DNA from: Nocardia beijingensis NBRC 16342
GTDB taxonomy: Bacteria; Actinomycetota; Actinomycetes; Mycobacteriales; Mycobacteriaceae
Length of the DNA stretch: 64,000 nucleotides
Assembly (NCBI RefSeq): GCF_001612785.1
Contig: NZ_BDBC01000025.1
Coordinates: 101,945 to 165,944, forward strand
Direction of reading: 5' to 3'
Positions 1-8,122 of this stretch are shown here, piece by piece. A program made the translations under genes and the position numbers. Numbering within the stretch: the stretch's first letter is position 1; the number at the start of each line of letters is the position of its first letter. The notes beneath the pieces are model-generated. The model ran no database searches, had not been told where the DNA came from, and saw nothing but the letters and a program-made list of their open reading frames with translations.

Positions 1-1154
1 AAGTAGTGGGCCGCCGTGTAATCCCGTCCGACTGTGGAATGTCCGGTGGGCCGAGCACTGCCGATCTCGGATTGGAATTTTCATTGAGCCTGTCTGAGGC
101 AACGGCTGCCGCGACTGCACTATGGAGGAGCGATGTGGAGCGACGACGTTTCCTGAAAGGAGCGTCCTACGCTGCTGCGGTCTATCCGGCCGCCTCGATG
201 CGGTGGCTGACCATGCCCGCGCCGGACCATCCAACTTCATGCTCGGGTCTTCGCCGGATCGGCCAGTCCGATATCGACGCGGTGCGAAAGATGAACGCCG
301 CCTTCCGCGACTTGGACAATCGTGTCGGTGGCGGAAAGGTTCGCTCGACCATCGTTCAATACCTCCACAGTTCGGTGGCACCACTACTGCGTGGCAGCTA
401 CACCGAACTGATCGGGCGTCAGTTGTTCGCTGCCGCTGCTGAACTCACCAAGCTCGCAGGGTGGGCCGCGTATGACTTGGAAGAGCATGGCCTCGCACAG
501 CGCTATTTGATCCAAGCCTTACGGATGTCCCGCGCCGCAGGAGACACCGGACTCGGCGCTGAAATCCTCGCCGCGATGAGTCATCAAGCGATCTATGTTG
601 GCCGACCGGGCGACGCGATCGACCTCGCTCGAGCGGCGCGCATCTCAGCGCGGACCGCTGGACTGGCGGCTCTGGAGTCCGAATGCCACGTGATCGAGGC
701 ACATGGTCATGCGGCGCGCGCAGACAGCTCCTCGTGCGCCTGTTCCCTCAATGCGGCGGAACGTGCCTTCGACCGTGCTGAAAGTGTGCGTCCTTCCTGG
801 CTGGAGTACTTCGATGACGCCTACTTGTCCGCCCAGACCGCACATTGCTTCCGTGATCTCGGCGACACTGCCCGTACGGCCCATTTCGCCGAACGGTCAT
901 TGAACATGTCAGACGGCTATGTCCGAGGGCGCGCGTTCAACCTGTGCCTTCTGGCATCCGCCCACGCCGATGACGACCCACGAGAAGCAGTACGGATCGG
1001 CGCTGAGGCCCTTGAGATCGCCAACGGCCTGGAATCACAGCGGACACTCGCATACCTGCGAGAACTTCGCCATCGACTCGCTCCGTACGCCACGCTCCCG
1101 GAAGTCAGCAAATTCCGACAGCAGGTGCTCTCGATCGCTAGGCGGGCAGACTGA
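1..1154 (+). CDS. XRE/TPR-type transcriptional regulator, 5' end outside window
   Basis: The frame is open to the window edge, so the gene is 5'-partial. A GTG at base 6 exists, but the product then starts inside the protein. What is visible is the linker (LWRSDVERRRFLKG) and then a helical TPR-like region of about 280 residues, with repeats such as AGWAAYDLEEHGLAQRYL and AAMSHQAIYVGRPGDAIDL. This matches the C-terminal half of the large actinobacterial HTH/TPR regulators. The helix-turn-helix would lie to the left and is not seen. The gene converges on the NUDIX gene with a 17 bp tail-to-tail overlap, a pairing common in Streptomyces and Nocardia. No target can be named. Confidence 0.75.
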   Translation, partial: VVGRRVIPSDCGMSGGPSTADLGLEFSLSLSEATAAATALWRSDVERRRFLKGASYAAAVYPAASMRWLTMPAPDHPTSCSGLRRIGQSDIDAVRKMNAAFRDLDNRVGGGKVRSTIVQYLHSSVAPLLRGSYTELIGRQLFAAAAELTKLAGWAAYDLEEHGLAQRYLIQALRMSRAAGDTGLGAEILAAMSHQAIYVGRPGDAIDLARAARISARTAGLAALESECHVIEAHGHAARADSSSCACSLNAAERAFDRAESVRPSWLEYFDDAYLSAQTAHCFRDLGDTARTAHFAERSLNMSDGYVRGRAFNLCLLASAHADDDPREAVRIGAEALEIANGLESQRTLAYLRELRHRLAPYATLPEVSKFRQQVLSIARRAD

Positions 1155-1674
1155 GCGCCCGGTACACCGCCACTACTGTCGCCGCGCCGACAATCTCGCC
1201 GCGATCAATCATCGCGGCCGCTTCCTCAAGCGGAATCCATCGAATGTCCTCGGCCTCGTTGATATCTGGTTCGGTGTCGGTCAAGTCGGCACCGCGCGCA
1301 AGGTAGACCTCCTGCGGCTGATCCAAGGTGCCAATCGCAGGCTGATAGGTAACCAGCCGTTCCATTGACCGTGGACGCCAACCCGTCTCTTCTTCCACCT
1401 CCCGCGCCGCAGCGGCGGCGACGTCCTCGGCATGATCCACATAGCCGCCCGGTAGTTCCCACACCCAGCGGTCGATGATGAACCGGTGGCGGTACATGAG
1501 CAGTGCCTCGCGTCTTTCGTTGAGCACCAACGTCATCGCGCACCTCGGCATCCGTGCCACATACTGGGTGAACTTCACTCCATCGGGTAGCTCGACATCG
1601 ACGGTCGACAACTTGATATGGCGATTCTCGTCCACGACGTGCTCATCGTGGATTGTCCACTGGGTCCGGGCCAC
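1138..1674 (-). CDS. NUDIX hydrolase
   Basis: The 178 aa product contains a complete Nudix box at about residues 77-99 (G-x5-E-x7-REVEEETGW), the Mg-binding motif of enzymes that cleave nucleoside diphosphates linked to another group. The nearby RWVWELPGGYVDHAED context resembles ADP-ribose/nucleotide-sugar pyrophosphatases; the substrate is not determinable. I start at GTG 1674 (ARTQWTIHDEH), where homologues begin. The longer frame to 1779 runs into the decayed sdhB remnant and lacks family similarity. It overlaps the XRE/TPR gene tail to tail, so the two may act in one accessory module. Confidence 0.85.
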   Translation of the reverse strand: MARTQWTIHDEHVVDENRHIKLSTVDVELPDGVKFTQYVARMPRCAMTLVLNERREALLMYRHRFIIDRWVWELPGGYVDHAEDVAAAAAREVEEETGWRPRSMERLVTYQPAIGTLDQPQEVYLARGADLTDTEPDINEAEDIRWIPLEEAAAMIDRGEIVGAATVVAVYRALSLPA

Positions 1675-1763
1675 GGTTCGACCGTATACGCAGACGCCCA
1701 CCTTCGGAGAGCAGCCCACGCCTTGCCCCCTCGGAGACTTAGGTGCGACAGCGCAGCCCCCGC

Positions 1764-1870
1764 GAACCTGAACACCCACCGCTTCATCGTCGATAACCGC
1801 GACGAAGGCGCCCGCGAACGCCTCCGCGGCATCGAGGTCACCAAGGCAAACGAGCGCTCCCGCTCACTCC
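1764..1870 (+). pseudogene. sdhB: Decayed remnant of sdhB 3' end (copy A)
   Basis: Translation in the frame of base 1618 gives NTHRFIVDNRDEGARERL followed by RGIEVTKA. This is the C-terminal part of the succinate dehydrogenase iron-sulfur subunit with an internal segment missing: the stretch between ARERL and RGIEVTK, which holds the last Cys cluster, is deleted. The DNA aligns with the better copy at 3947-4183. It has no start, no Cys ligands and no proper end, so it is non-functional. It marks the left side of the DUF262 segment. Confidence 0.75.
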
Positions 1871-2032
1871 CTGACATCACGAGCGAACTGATCGAAAGCC
1901 GCCCGCATCTTTCGAGGAGGCGGCCATCGTCACTCCTGAGCTGCGCCACCCAAACGTCCCAGTCAGCGACGCGACCGGTAATAAATGCAGGGGCCCTCTC
2001 TCATCTGGCCAGCCCAAGCGGCGGTCAGGGAG

Positions 2033-3691
2033 TCAGTTCGGTTCTTCTGCAATGTCATCGTAGCTTGCAACCTGTCCGCGCTGATCGATCTTCCGTTCGA
2101 TGAGTCGCTTGCGGAGTTCCCCGCTGACACGCTCCGCACGCTTCCTAAGAAACACTTCGTAATCGTTGGACCATGAGCCGAACCTCTTATACGACCCAAT
2201 GAGGTGCGACTCCAGCGCCTTCTCGAGATCAGCGTTGCCAGCAGAGAAGCGTTTCAGATATACCGACGGCGGGTCGGTGCGAATTTGCCGCTTATTCAGA
2301 TATTCGTCTACGATGGTAATATTCAGGACACTATTAGAATCACGATCCGTAAAGCCTTTCTTCTTAAGATACGCCTTGGGGAAGAAATGGTGATAGTTTC
2401 GACTGTTGGCCTGCTTCAGCCATGCATTTCCTATATGCACCTTAGCGTTATCCTCAAAAGACTTCGGCTCATGGTATGCATATATACACAGGATCGCTTT
2501 GACAAAGGACCGATTGGGCGAGAACAATCCATTTTGAATCAGGAATTCAGGGCTGACGTCCACTCCCCAATCATATTCAGGCGACTTGCCTTCTAGTATC
2601 GAATCGATGCGATACCTGTCCTGCGCCAGGCGAGATTCGACGGATACAGAATACCTGCGCCCGAGCGAGCATCGCCAGAAGAAATCCTCAAGGAGGCGCT
2701 TCTGAGTCGAGTTCGGCCTCTCGTTCTTGCGATAGAAGAAATAGGCGAATGGAACCAGTAACGCATTAAAGGGCAACAGCTTTGACGCCGGTATTCTGTA
2801 TGTAGTCCGAAAGTAGTCGACGGCAGACTCCAGCGCATCCACGGCGCTAGGCCAACATTTGATGAACTCATACTTGTCGAGCCGCAGGATGGACTTCTTG
2901 CCACACTCACCATCGAGGATTAGGGAGATCAGCTGGAGCGGTATCGCATCGGAAACAGTCTCATATTCAACATCCTCCAGGCGATTACGCAAATCATGTA
3001 ACTTGTCGGCGAGATCGAATTCTTTCGCTTCATCATAGGTTTTGGCAGCCATTATTTCAAAGGTAGTCAGAGGCTTCCCGCCCACGTTTATTCGCGTGAA
3101 GATCTCGGTCGCGACGTCAATCTCAGCGTCAGTTACTTTCACGATAGGGAAGTCATACGCAGCAAGTCGACTGCGATACTTGTCAATATTATCCAAATAT
3201 TTGTCATCATAGTGGCGTGCTATCTTAGTGCCACCGTTAATCAGATCCCCCAAGCTGATCCACGAGCCTTTTGGCAGCTCGGCGACATCCGTTACGACGA
3301 TTGAATCATGTTCAGTAGCAGAAAGGTTGACAAAAATCTGGGAGAAATCATCCACCGCCCCGGATGCGCGGACTATCTTCGCCCCCTGAATCGCCGCATA
3401 AAGACTGGTAAGCCTTTGTTGGCCGTCGAGCACAAAGGCCGTCTCCGTTCCGGGCGGAACGTCAGGGAAGGACATGCCACCTATATCTCGGACCGCCCGA
3501 AGCCGGTCACGAGTAATCCACAGAATGAATGTACCGACTGGATAGCCCTTGATGATGCTGTCAAGTAGCTTCGCCGAATTCTGCAAAGTCCATACAAAAT
3601 CACGCTGAAACTGTGGAATCTGTATGGTTCCACGTCCAATGTCAGCCAGAAGGCCCTGATACTTTTCATGGGTAGGTGTCGTTGCGACCAA
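2033..3691 (-). CDS. DUF262/GmrSD-like protein with C-terminal HNH-type domain
   Basis: The product is about 552 aa. The N-terminal DUF262 domain shows IQIPQFQRDFVW and the family's DGQQRLTSL motif (about residues 89-96), the ParB/GmrS-like nucleotide-binding core. The C-terminal HNH-like (DUF1524-type) motif is seen as NYHHFFPK (about 434) and N...VDEYLNKR. GmrSD relatives are modification-dependent or BREX/phage-defence nucleases, so a stand-alone defence role is likely but inferred. I chose TTG 3691 because an AAGGA lies about 8 nt upstream; an upstream ATG at 3742 is also possible. Base composition is clearly more AT-rich than the neighbours, with AGA/ATA codons. Together with the flanking sdhB fragments this points to horizontal acquisition. 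No partner methylase or McrB-like gene is adjacent. Confidence 0.88.
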   Translation of the reverse strand: MVATTPTHEKYQGLLADIGRGTIQIPQFQRDFVWTLQNSAKLLDSIIKGYPVGTFILWITRDRLRAVRDIGGMSFPDVPPGTETAFVLDGQQRLTSLYAAIQGAKIVRASGAVDDFSQIFVNLSATEHDSIVVTDVAELPKGSWISLGDLINGGTKIARHYDDKYLDNIDKYRSRLAAYDFPIVKVTDAEIDVATEIFTRINVGGKPLTTFEIMAAKTYDEAKEFDLADKLHDLRNRLEDVEYETVSDAIPLQLISLILDGECGKKSILRLDKYEFIKCWPSAVDALESAVDYFRTTYRIPASKLLPFNALLVPFAYFFYRKNERPNSTQKRLLEDFFWRCSLGRRYSVSVESRLAQDRYRIDSILEGKSPEYDWGVDVSPEFLIQNGLFSPNRSFVKAILCIYAYHEPKSFEDNAKVHIGNAWLKQANSRNYHHFFPKAYLKKKGFTDRDSNSVLNITIVDEYLNKRQIRTDPPSVYLKRFSAGNADLEKALESHLIGSYKRFGSWSNDYEVFLRKRAERVSGELRKRLIERKIDQRGQVASYDDIAEEPN

Positions 3692-3946
3692 CGGTTGTCT
3701 TCCTTGCAATCGAAAAGGATATGGCTTCGATCTGTGTGGCACCCCAGGCGCGAACGCCGTTGGCGCTCACCATAATCGAAGTCTCCGACAACTGGTGGCA
3801 AAGTTGTGCGGCGATCTTCCACCGCCGAGTCACCACAGGTGGGTGGCTCAGGCCCCCGGTCGCTGACCGCCCGCTGGGGCTACCAAGAGCGCGACAGGCC
3901 AAGTCGTGCTACAGCCAGGGCGGCGCACCGAGAGGCGTACCACCTC

Positions 3947-4183
3947 TGCCCCGTGTACTGGAGCGACGGCAGCTACTTCGGCCCGGCCGCGATCGTGAAC
4001 GCCCACCGCTTCATCTTCGACAGCCGCGACGAAGGCGCCCGCGAACGCCTCGACATCCTCAACGACGTCGAAGGCGTCTGGCGCTGCCGCACCACCTTCA
4101 ACTGCACCGACGCCTGCCCCCGTGGCATCGAGGTCACCAAGGCCATCCAGGAAGTCAAGCGAGCGCTCCTGTTCACTCGCTGA
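3947..4183 (+). pseudogene. sdhB: Truncated sdhB 3' end (copy B)
   Basis: 78 codons encode the C-terminus of the succinate dehydrogenase/fumarate reductase iron-sulfur subunit, starting at CPVYWSDGSYFGPAA, then NAHRFIFDSRDEGARERL, then WRCRTTFNCTDACPRGIEV with the last Cys-rich cluster, and a normal end LLFTR-stop. The N-terminal two thirds (2Fe-2S domain and first cluster Cys) are absent, and the upstream frame (from 3806) is unrelated. The fragment keeps its own stop and terminator. It is therefore either a displaced original 3' end or a duplicate; a full sdhB would be expected outside the window. Confidence 0.88.
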
Positions 4184-4204
4184 TTTCACGGACCCAGCCG
4201 CACC

Positions 4205-4241
4205 GAAGGCCGCCTCCATCACTGCGATGGAGGCGGCCTTC
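4205..4241 (+). terminator. Intrinsic-type terminator behind sdhB fragment
   Basis: A perfect 16 bp stem (GAAGGCCGCCTCCATC with its complement) encloses a 5 nt loop, 21 bp after the sdhB fragment stop. The T-run after it is weak (GCCGTTTG), as is usual for actinomycetes. It could also stop minus-strand transcription from the HxlR gene. Confidence 0.8.
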
Positions 4242-4295
4242 GCCGTTTGTGAGGTGGGCTGCTTCCACCGGCGGTCGCGGCATGCTCAGCCCAGG

Positions 4296-4787
4296 TCAGG
4301 CCGGGTTCACGAGATGCGCCCCAGGTCCGGGTGTGCGACGGATCGCCGAGGGTGGCAGATGGGTGTGGCCGCCGGCGCATTCGAGGACGATGCGAACCGG
4401 CTCCTGGCATTCCTCGCCGCTTTCGGTCTGGTGGCGGACCACCACCGAGGGGCCCTGCGGATCTGCCAGGTACTTGTCGCCCCATTCGAGTAAGGCGATC
4501 AACGTCGGTCGCAGATCCAAGCCGCGCGGGGTGAGGCGGTACTCGTAGCGCTGCCGAGCGCCCGGTTCCCGATAAGGGATTTTCTCCAGCACGTCGGCTT
4601 CGACGAGGCTGTCGAGCCGGGCCGAGAGCAGATTGCTGGCTATGCCCAAGCGGTCGCGGAATTCGCTGAACCGTCGCGCGCCGTCGAGCGCCTCCCGCAC
4701 GATCAGTAGCGACCAGCGTTCTCCGATCACCGACAGCGCACGTGCCACTGAGCAGTTGACGGGGTCGATGCGCGGTGCGGACGTCAT
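4296..4787 (-). CDS. HxlR-family winged-helix transcriptional regulator
   Basis: 163 aa. The HxlR signature is clear: NCSVARALSVIGERWSLLIV (the N-terminal Cys is typical), then ARRFSEFRDRLGIASNLLSARL (recognition region), then YRLTPRGLDLRPTLIALLEWG. The C-terminal 45 residues, with C-G-H-type residues (LECAGGHTHLP), extend beyond the minimal domain. It is divergent from the tautomerase gene across 94 bp containing direct repeats, so it probably regulates that gene and itself. HxlR proteins often sense reactive electrophiles or oxidants; here that is inference. Confidence 0.92.
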   Translation of the reverse strand: MTSAPRIDPVNCSVARALSVIGERWSLLIVREALDGARRFSEFRDRLGIASNLLSARLDSLVEADVLEKIPYREPGARQRYEYRLTPRGLDLRPTLIALLEWGDKYLADPQGPSVVVRHQTESGEECQEPVRIVLECAGGHTHLPPSAIRRTPGPGAHLVNPA

Positions 4788-4800
4788 GCGGCCACGATAC

Positions 4801-4853
4801 CCATCTGAGTTGACTTTTTATATCCAGGGTCATACGGTGCCGCCATCTGAGTT
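4801..4853. promoter_or_regulatory. Divergent HxlR/tautomerase promoter with direct repeat
   Basis: CCATCTGAGTT occurs at 4801-4811 and again at 4843-4853, 42 bp apart (four helical turns). A plausible plus-strand promoter is TTGACT (4811-4816), 17 bp, TACGGT. The repeats bracket it, as expected for an HxlR operator. The tautomerase has an AGGAGG ribosome-binding site at 4869-4874. Confidence 0.5.
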
Positions 4854-4881
4854 TCATAACTAAACCTAGGAGGCGGTCGGC

Positions 4882-5382
4882 ATGCCCATGCTCGATGTCT
4901 ACATCCTCGCGGGCACCTTCACTCCCGAGCGCGAAGCAGCCCTGCTGAACCGAATCACCGAAATCCTCATCCGGCATGAGGGTTTCGACCCGTCGGACCC
5001 GATCACACGCTCCGTGTCGTGGGCCTTTCTGCACCGGCCTGCCGCCGTGTTCGTCGGCGGCGCGCCCGCGGAAGCCCCACGGTACAAAGTGGTGCCGTCC
5101 GTACCGGAGGGACAACTCGACGCGGTGCAACGGGCCGGCGTCGTCCGGGAGATCACCGAGGCCATCCTCGACGCCGAGGACGGCGCGTGGCCGCGCGACC
5201 CCAGCCGCATCTGGGTCTTCCCCACCGAGATTCCCGAAGGACACTGGGGCGGTTCCGGCGAAATCAAAACCTTGAAGGACATCCTGGCCCGATTGACCGG
5301 CGGCAACCTCGACCAAGCCTCGGCACTGGCCGCCGAACGAATCACAGCCAGCCGACTTGAACGCGACCGCGCTCCGCGATGA
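4882..5382 (+). CDS. Tautomerase-superfamily protein (4-oxalocrotonate tautomerase-like)
   Basis: 166 aa beginning MPMLDVYILAGTF, so after Met removal Pro-2 would be the catalytic base of the superfamily. This length is about twice that of the ~62 aa 4-OT subunits and fits the fused or longer clade (cis-CaaD/MSAD-like or uncharacterised). WVFPTEIPEGHWGGSGE near residue 120 resembles the second beta-alpha-beta half. The substrate is unknown. The start is fixed by AGGAGG 8 nt upstream. The divergent HxlR gene is the probable regulator. Confidence 0.8.
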   Translation: MPMLDVYILAGTFTPEREAALLNRITEILIRHEGFDPSDPITRSVSWAFLHRPAAVFVGGAPAEAPRYKVVPSVPEGQLDAVQRAGVVREITEAILDAEDGAWPRDPSRIWVFPTEIPEGHWGGSGEIKTLKDILARLTGGNLDQASALAAERITASRLERDRAPR

Positions 5383-5448
5383 CTACGAGTGGCACACCAG
5401 CGAGAGCGCTACTCGACGTTTGCCACAGTCATGCGCCCGTAACGGTCA

Positions 5449-5490
5449 GTACGTGGCGTACTTGACGTACTTTTAGGAGGGCGGGATTAT
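5449..5490 (+). promoter_or_regulatory. Toxin-antitoxin promoter with repeated GTAC half-sites
   Basis: Three phased half-sites (GTACGT, GCGTAC, GACGTAC) occupy 5449-5470 and overlap a -35 TTGACG (5462-5467). A -10 GATTAT (5485-5490) follows after 17 bp. This placement suits autorepression by the downstream antitoxin. The antitoxin has a very strong GGAGGTGA site at 5508-5515. Confidence 0.55.
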
Positions 5491-5518
5491 GGAGACGCAG
5501 CGATTCTGGAGGTGACCG

Positions 5519-5935
5519 ATGTCAGCGGTGCACTACGACAGCTACACCGACGCACGCGCCCATCTCAAAGAGTTGTTGGATGCTGCCGTACGAGGACGTG
5601 TGGCGACTGTACGGCGCGACGCCGAGTACGCCGCGGTGGTCGATGCTGAACGGCTCCGCTCCATGCTTGCGAAGGTTTGCCCGTCCGGTGCGGAAGTGGT
5701 TGCCGAGAACGGGGGATGGTCGGTGTTCCTGCCGGGGTTGCCGGTGGCCGCCGACGGCGGCACGCTCGATGAGGCCATAGACGAGACGATCGCCGCATTG
5801 CGCGAATACGCCGAGGACTGGCAAACCAGGCTGCGCGACGCACCGAACCATCGGGAGAACTGGGGCCTCATTCAGCTGATCGGCCTGAGCAACGACGCCC
5901 AACTTCGGGAATGGCTGGTCGGAGCCGCCGGATGA
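5519..5935 (+). CDS. Antitoxin with Phd/YefM-like N-terminus and HicB-like C-terminus
   Basis: 138 aa. Residues 1-50 (YDSYTDARAHLKELLDAAVR...VVDAERLRSMLA) match the Phd/YefM antitoxin fold. Residues 60-105 (NGGWSVFLPGLPVAADGGTLDEAIDE) look like the partial RNase-H fold of HicB antitoxins. The combination is common in actinobacterial two-gene modules. The stop overlaps the next start (ATGA), so antitoxin and toxin are translationally coupled. Repeated GTAC sites upstream suggest autoregulation. Confidence 0.82.
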   Translation: MSAVHYDSYTDARAHLKELLDAAVRGRVATVRRDAEYAAVVDAERLRSMLAKVCPSGAEVVAENGGWSVFLPGLPVAADGGTLDEAIDETIAALREYAEDWQTRLRDAPNHRENWGLIQLIGLSNDAQLREWLVGAAG

Positions 5936-6357
5936 CCTGGCCGCAGCCGACTCGCAAGCGTCACGAACAGTTTTGCGAGATCGAGGGGTGGGAGCGGATA
6001 CGGGATGCACGAGGCCGCACTGGAACCCACCACGTCACTTATGAATTGGGCCTAGCGGACGGCCGAATTCTGCGCACCCGCATCTCCCATCCCGTCGATC
6101 GCACAACTTACGGCCCCTCCCTGTGGGCGCACATCTTGCGGGACCAACTGGACGTAAACGAAGATTCGTTCTGGGAATGCGTCTTGAACGACGTGTTGCC
6201 GAACCGCGGTCTTCCAGAGAAGCCCAAGTCATCATTGCCCATCGACCTCGTGCACTTGCTGATTCAGCGAGTGGGTCTCACCGAGGACGAAATCGCCCTG
6301 ATGACCCGGGAGGAAGCGATCACTCGCATACAGCGGTTCTGGACCGAAGGCCGCTGA
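5932..6357 (+). CDS. Putative toxin of TA module (cytotoxic translational repressor-like)
   Basis: 141 aa starting at the ATG that overlaps the antitoxin stop. Conserved family features are QFCEIEGW, GTHHVTYELGLADGRILRTRISHP and YGPSLWAHILRDQLDV. These are found in Streptomyces and Nocardia proteins annotated as cytotoxic translational repressors of TA systems. The biochemical activity is not established for this family. Toxicity is inferred from the operon, which contains only antitoxin and toxin and has the usual antitoxin-first order. Confidence 0.78.
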   Translation: MTWPQPTRKRHEQFCEIEGWERIRDARGRTGTHHVTYELGLADGRILRTRISHPVDRTTYGPSLWAHILRDQLDVNEDSFWECVLNDVLPNRGLPEKPKSSLPIDLVHLLIQRVGLTEDEIALMTREEAITRIQRFWTEGR

Positions 6358-6417
6358 AACCAGCTCGCCGACCAGGGCGCTCGGGAATGCTCGAGCAAGA
6401 AGCCGAGCGAGCGTCCT

Positions 6418-7431
6418 TCATTCGTCGGGGTGGGGTTCGAGTGCTGCCGCGAGGGCCGAGGCGAGGGCGGCCACGGCGCGATCGTCGTCGCGGGTCAGGT
6501 GCCGCAGGGTATCGAGCGCGATGGTGTCCGGCATCTCGGCGAGCGCTTGGGTCAGGCGTAGCCGCACCGCCGAATCACCCTTGTGTTCGTTCAGCTCGTC
6601 GACCAGCGCGCTGATGATCCGGTCGGCCCACTCCGGGTCTCGCGCCAGCGTCCCCAGGATCTCGGCCGCCTCGACATCGTTCGGGCCATCGACCACTGTG
6701 CCGACGAGCGCGGGCACGGCCAGGGTCATGCCGCGCGCGCCCAAGGAGAGAGCGGCGCGTCTGCGGACCGTCGCGTCCGGGTCATCGAGCGCGCTCGTGA
6801 GCGCCGCCGTCGTCTCGTCGCCCGGTAGTTCGGCGAGCGCCAGGACCGCGCGCCGCCGGATGTCGACGTTGTCGGAGGCCAGGCCGGCCGCCACGCTCGC
6901 CACACTGTCACCGCCCGCTCGCGCGAGCGCCCACCGCAGTGCCCCGGCCACGTACGGATCGGATTCGGTGAGCACCGCCTCGGCCAGCAGTTCGGCGGGC
7001 ACCGATACGTCCTCGGCCGGGGCCAGGACCGCCTGCTGGCGTTGGGCGGCGTCCGGCGAACCGAGTCCGCGCAGGAGTTCGACGATGCGCAGGGCGTCTT
7101 GCCAGCCGGAGGGTTCGGCGGCATCGACCCTGCGCAGTCGATCGAGCAGCTCCCGCTCTCGGTTCAGTCGTTCTTCGGTCTTCCGGATGAGGTCGCCGAC
7201 CAGTGCGGACGGCGTGAATCCCGCGTCGTCGAGCGCACGAGCGATTTGGCTCAGCGACATTCCGAGGGACCGCAGCCCTTCCACATGGAAGATGCGCCGG
7301 ATGTCCTCCGGGGAGTATTCCCGGTAGCCGCCCACGGTGCGGCCGGTCGGTCGCACCAGCCCGAGGGAGTCGTAATGCCGGAGCATCCGCGCGCTCACCC
7401 CCGAGCGGCGCGCCACCTCACCGATCAGCAC
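6418..7431 (-). CDS. MerR-family regulator fused to HEAT repeats
   Basis: 337 aa. An N-terminal MerR wing-helix (MLIGEVARRSGVSARMLRHY ... GGYREYSPEDIRRI) is followed by the dimerising coiled coil to about residue 110. HEAT/PBS-lyase-type repeats occupy residues 130-335 (for example DNVDIRRRAVLALAELPGDE, DDPDATVRRRAALSLGARG). MerR effectors usually bind to the C-terminal part, so here the HEAT solenoid may receive a protein signal. The start overlaps the end of the upstream HEAT gene by 7 bp, so the two are cotranscribed. Confidence 0.9.
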   Translation of the reverse strand: MLIGEVARRSGVSARMLRHYDSLGLVRPTGRTVGGYREYSPEDIRRIFHVEGLRSLGMSLSQIARALDDAGFTPSALVGDLIRKTEERLNRERELLDRLRRVDAAEPSGWQDALRIVELLRGLGSPDAAQRQQAVLAPAEDVSVPAELLAEAVLTESDPYVAGALRWALARAGGDSVASVAAGLASDNVDIRRRAVLALAELPGDETTAALTSALDDPDATVRRRAALSLGARGMTLAVPALVGTVVDGPNDVEAAEILGTLARDPEWADRIISALVDELNEHKGDSAVRLRLTQALAEMPDTIALDTLRHLTRDDDRAVAALASALAAALEPHPDE

Positions 7432-8111
7432 GCAGTTGTCTCCTCCCGATCCGGACCGAGCGCGACGACCCGTCTGGCCGCGTCCACGGCGAGGTCGAAT
7501 CCGGCATCCGGGTCGCGCAGGAGCCGCTCGGTGGCACCCGCGTGCGCGCGCACCACCGGGTCGTCACTCGCCATCGCCGCCCGGAGGACCGGCTCGACCA
7601 CGTCACCCAGCGCGACGAGAGCGCGGCTCAGGCTCAACCGTACGTCCCGGTCACCGCGGCCGAACTGCGTGGCCAGCTCCGCGGCCAGACTTTCCTTCTC
7701 CCCCTCGGGCACGAGAACGACGGCGGCGCGCCAAGCGCTGCGCGCGACCTCGTCGTCGGCATCGTGCAGCAAGGACCGCGTGATCGCAGGCCAGGCGTCC
7801 TGGTCCCCGATCTTGGACAACGTGTGCAGCGCTTGACTGCGCGCCTGAGGACGCTCCGAACCCAGCTCCGCGCGGAGTTTCGGCACCGTGATCGCCGATG
7901 GCAACCGCGTCAGCGCCCACGTGAGCATGTCGCGCACGAAGAAGTCCGGCTCGATCGCGCAGCGTTGGATCAGCGCGTCGAGGAAACCGGGATCGGGATG
8001 CGTGCCGATCGCCAGCGCCGCCTCGAGCCGCGTGGACGAGTTCCGCGCCGCCAGGGCGTCGAGCAGTCGCGTGTGTTGTGGATTGCTGTGTGTCGAATTG
8101 ATGGGGACCAC
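7425..8111 (-). CDS. HEAT-repeat protein, partner of MerR-HEAT regulator
   Basis: About 225 aa built of HEAT repeats (NSSTRLEAALAIGTHPDPGF, DADDEVARSAWRAAVVLVPE, DRDVRLSLSRALVALGDVV). There is no enzymatic motif. It is first in the operon with the MerR-HEAT gene, and the two solenoids are related in sequence. The start is uncertain: GTG at 8111 is the nearest standard codon but abuts the GGAGG, whereas an ATC at 8102 sits 8 nt from the GGAGGTGG and is where homologues would begin. The frame is open up to 8177, but that part is the promoter region. Confidence 0.8.
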   Translation of the reverse strand: MVPINSTHSNPQHTRLLDALAARNSSTRLEAALAIGTHPDPGFLDALIQRCAIEPDFFVRDMLTWALTRLPSAITVPKLRAELGSERPQARSQALHTLSKIGDQDAWPAITRSLLHDADDEVARSAWRAAVVLVPEGEKESLAAELATQFGRGDRDVRLSLSRALVALGDVVEPVLRAAMASDDPVVRAHAGATERLLRDPDAGFDLAVDAARRVVALGPDREETTAC

Positions 8112-8122
8112 CTCCGACAGCC

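Noticed and set aside
3743..3946. Gene between DUF262 and the sdhB fragment
   Set aside because: The frames here (for example 3806 onward) show no homology before the sdhB part and no RBS. The stretch is treated as junction sequence.
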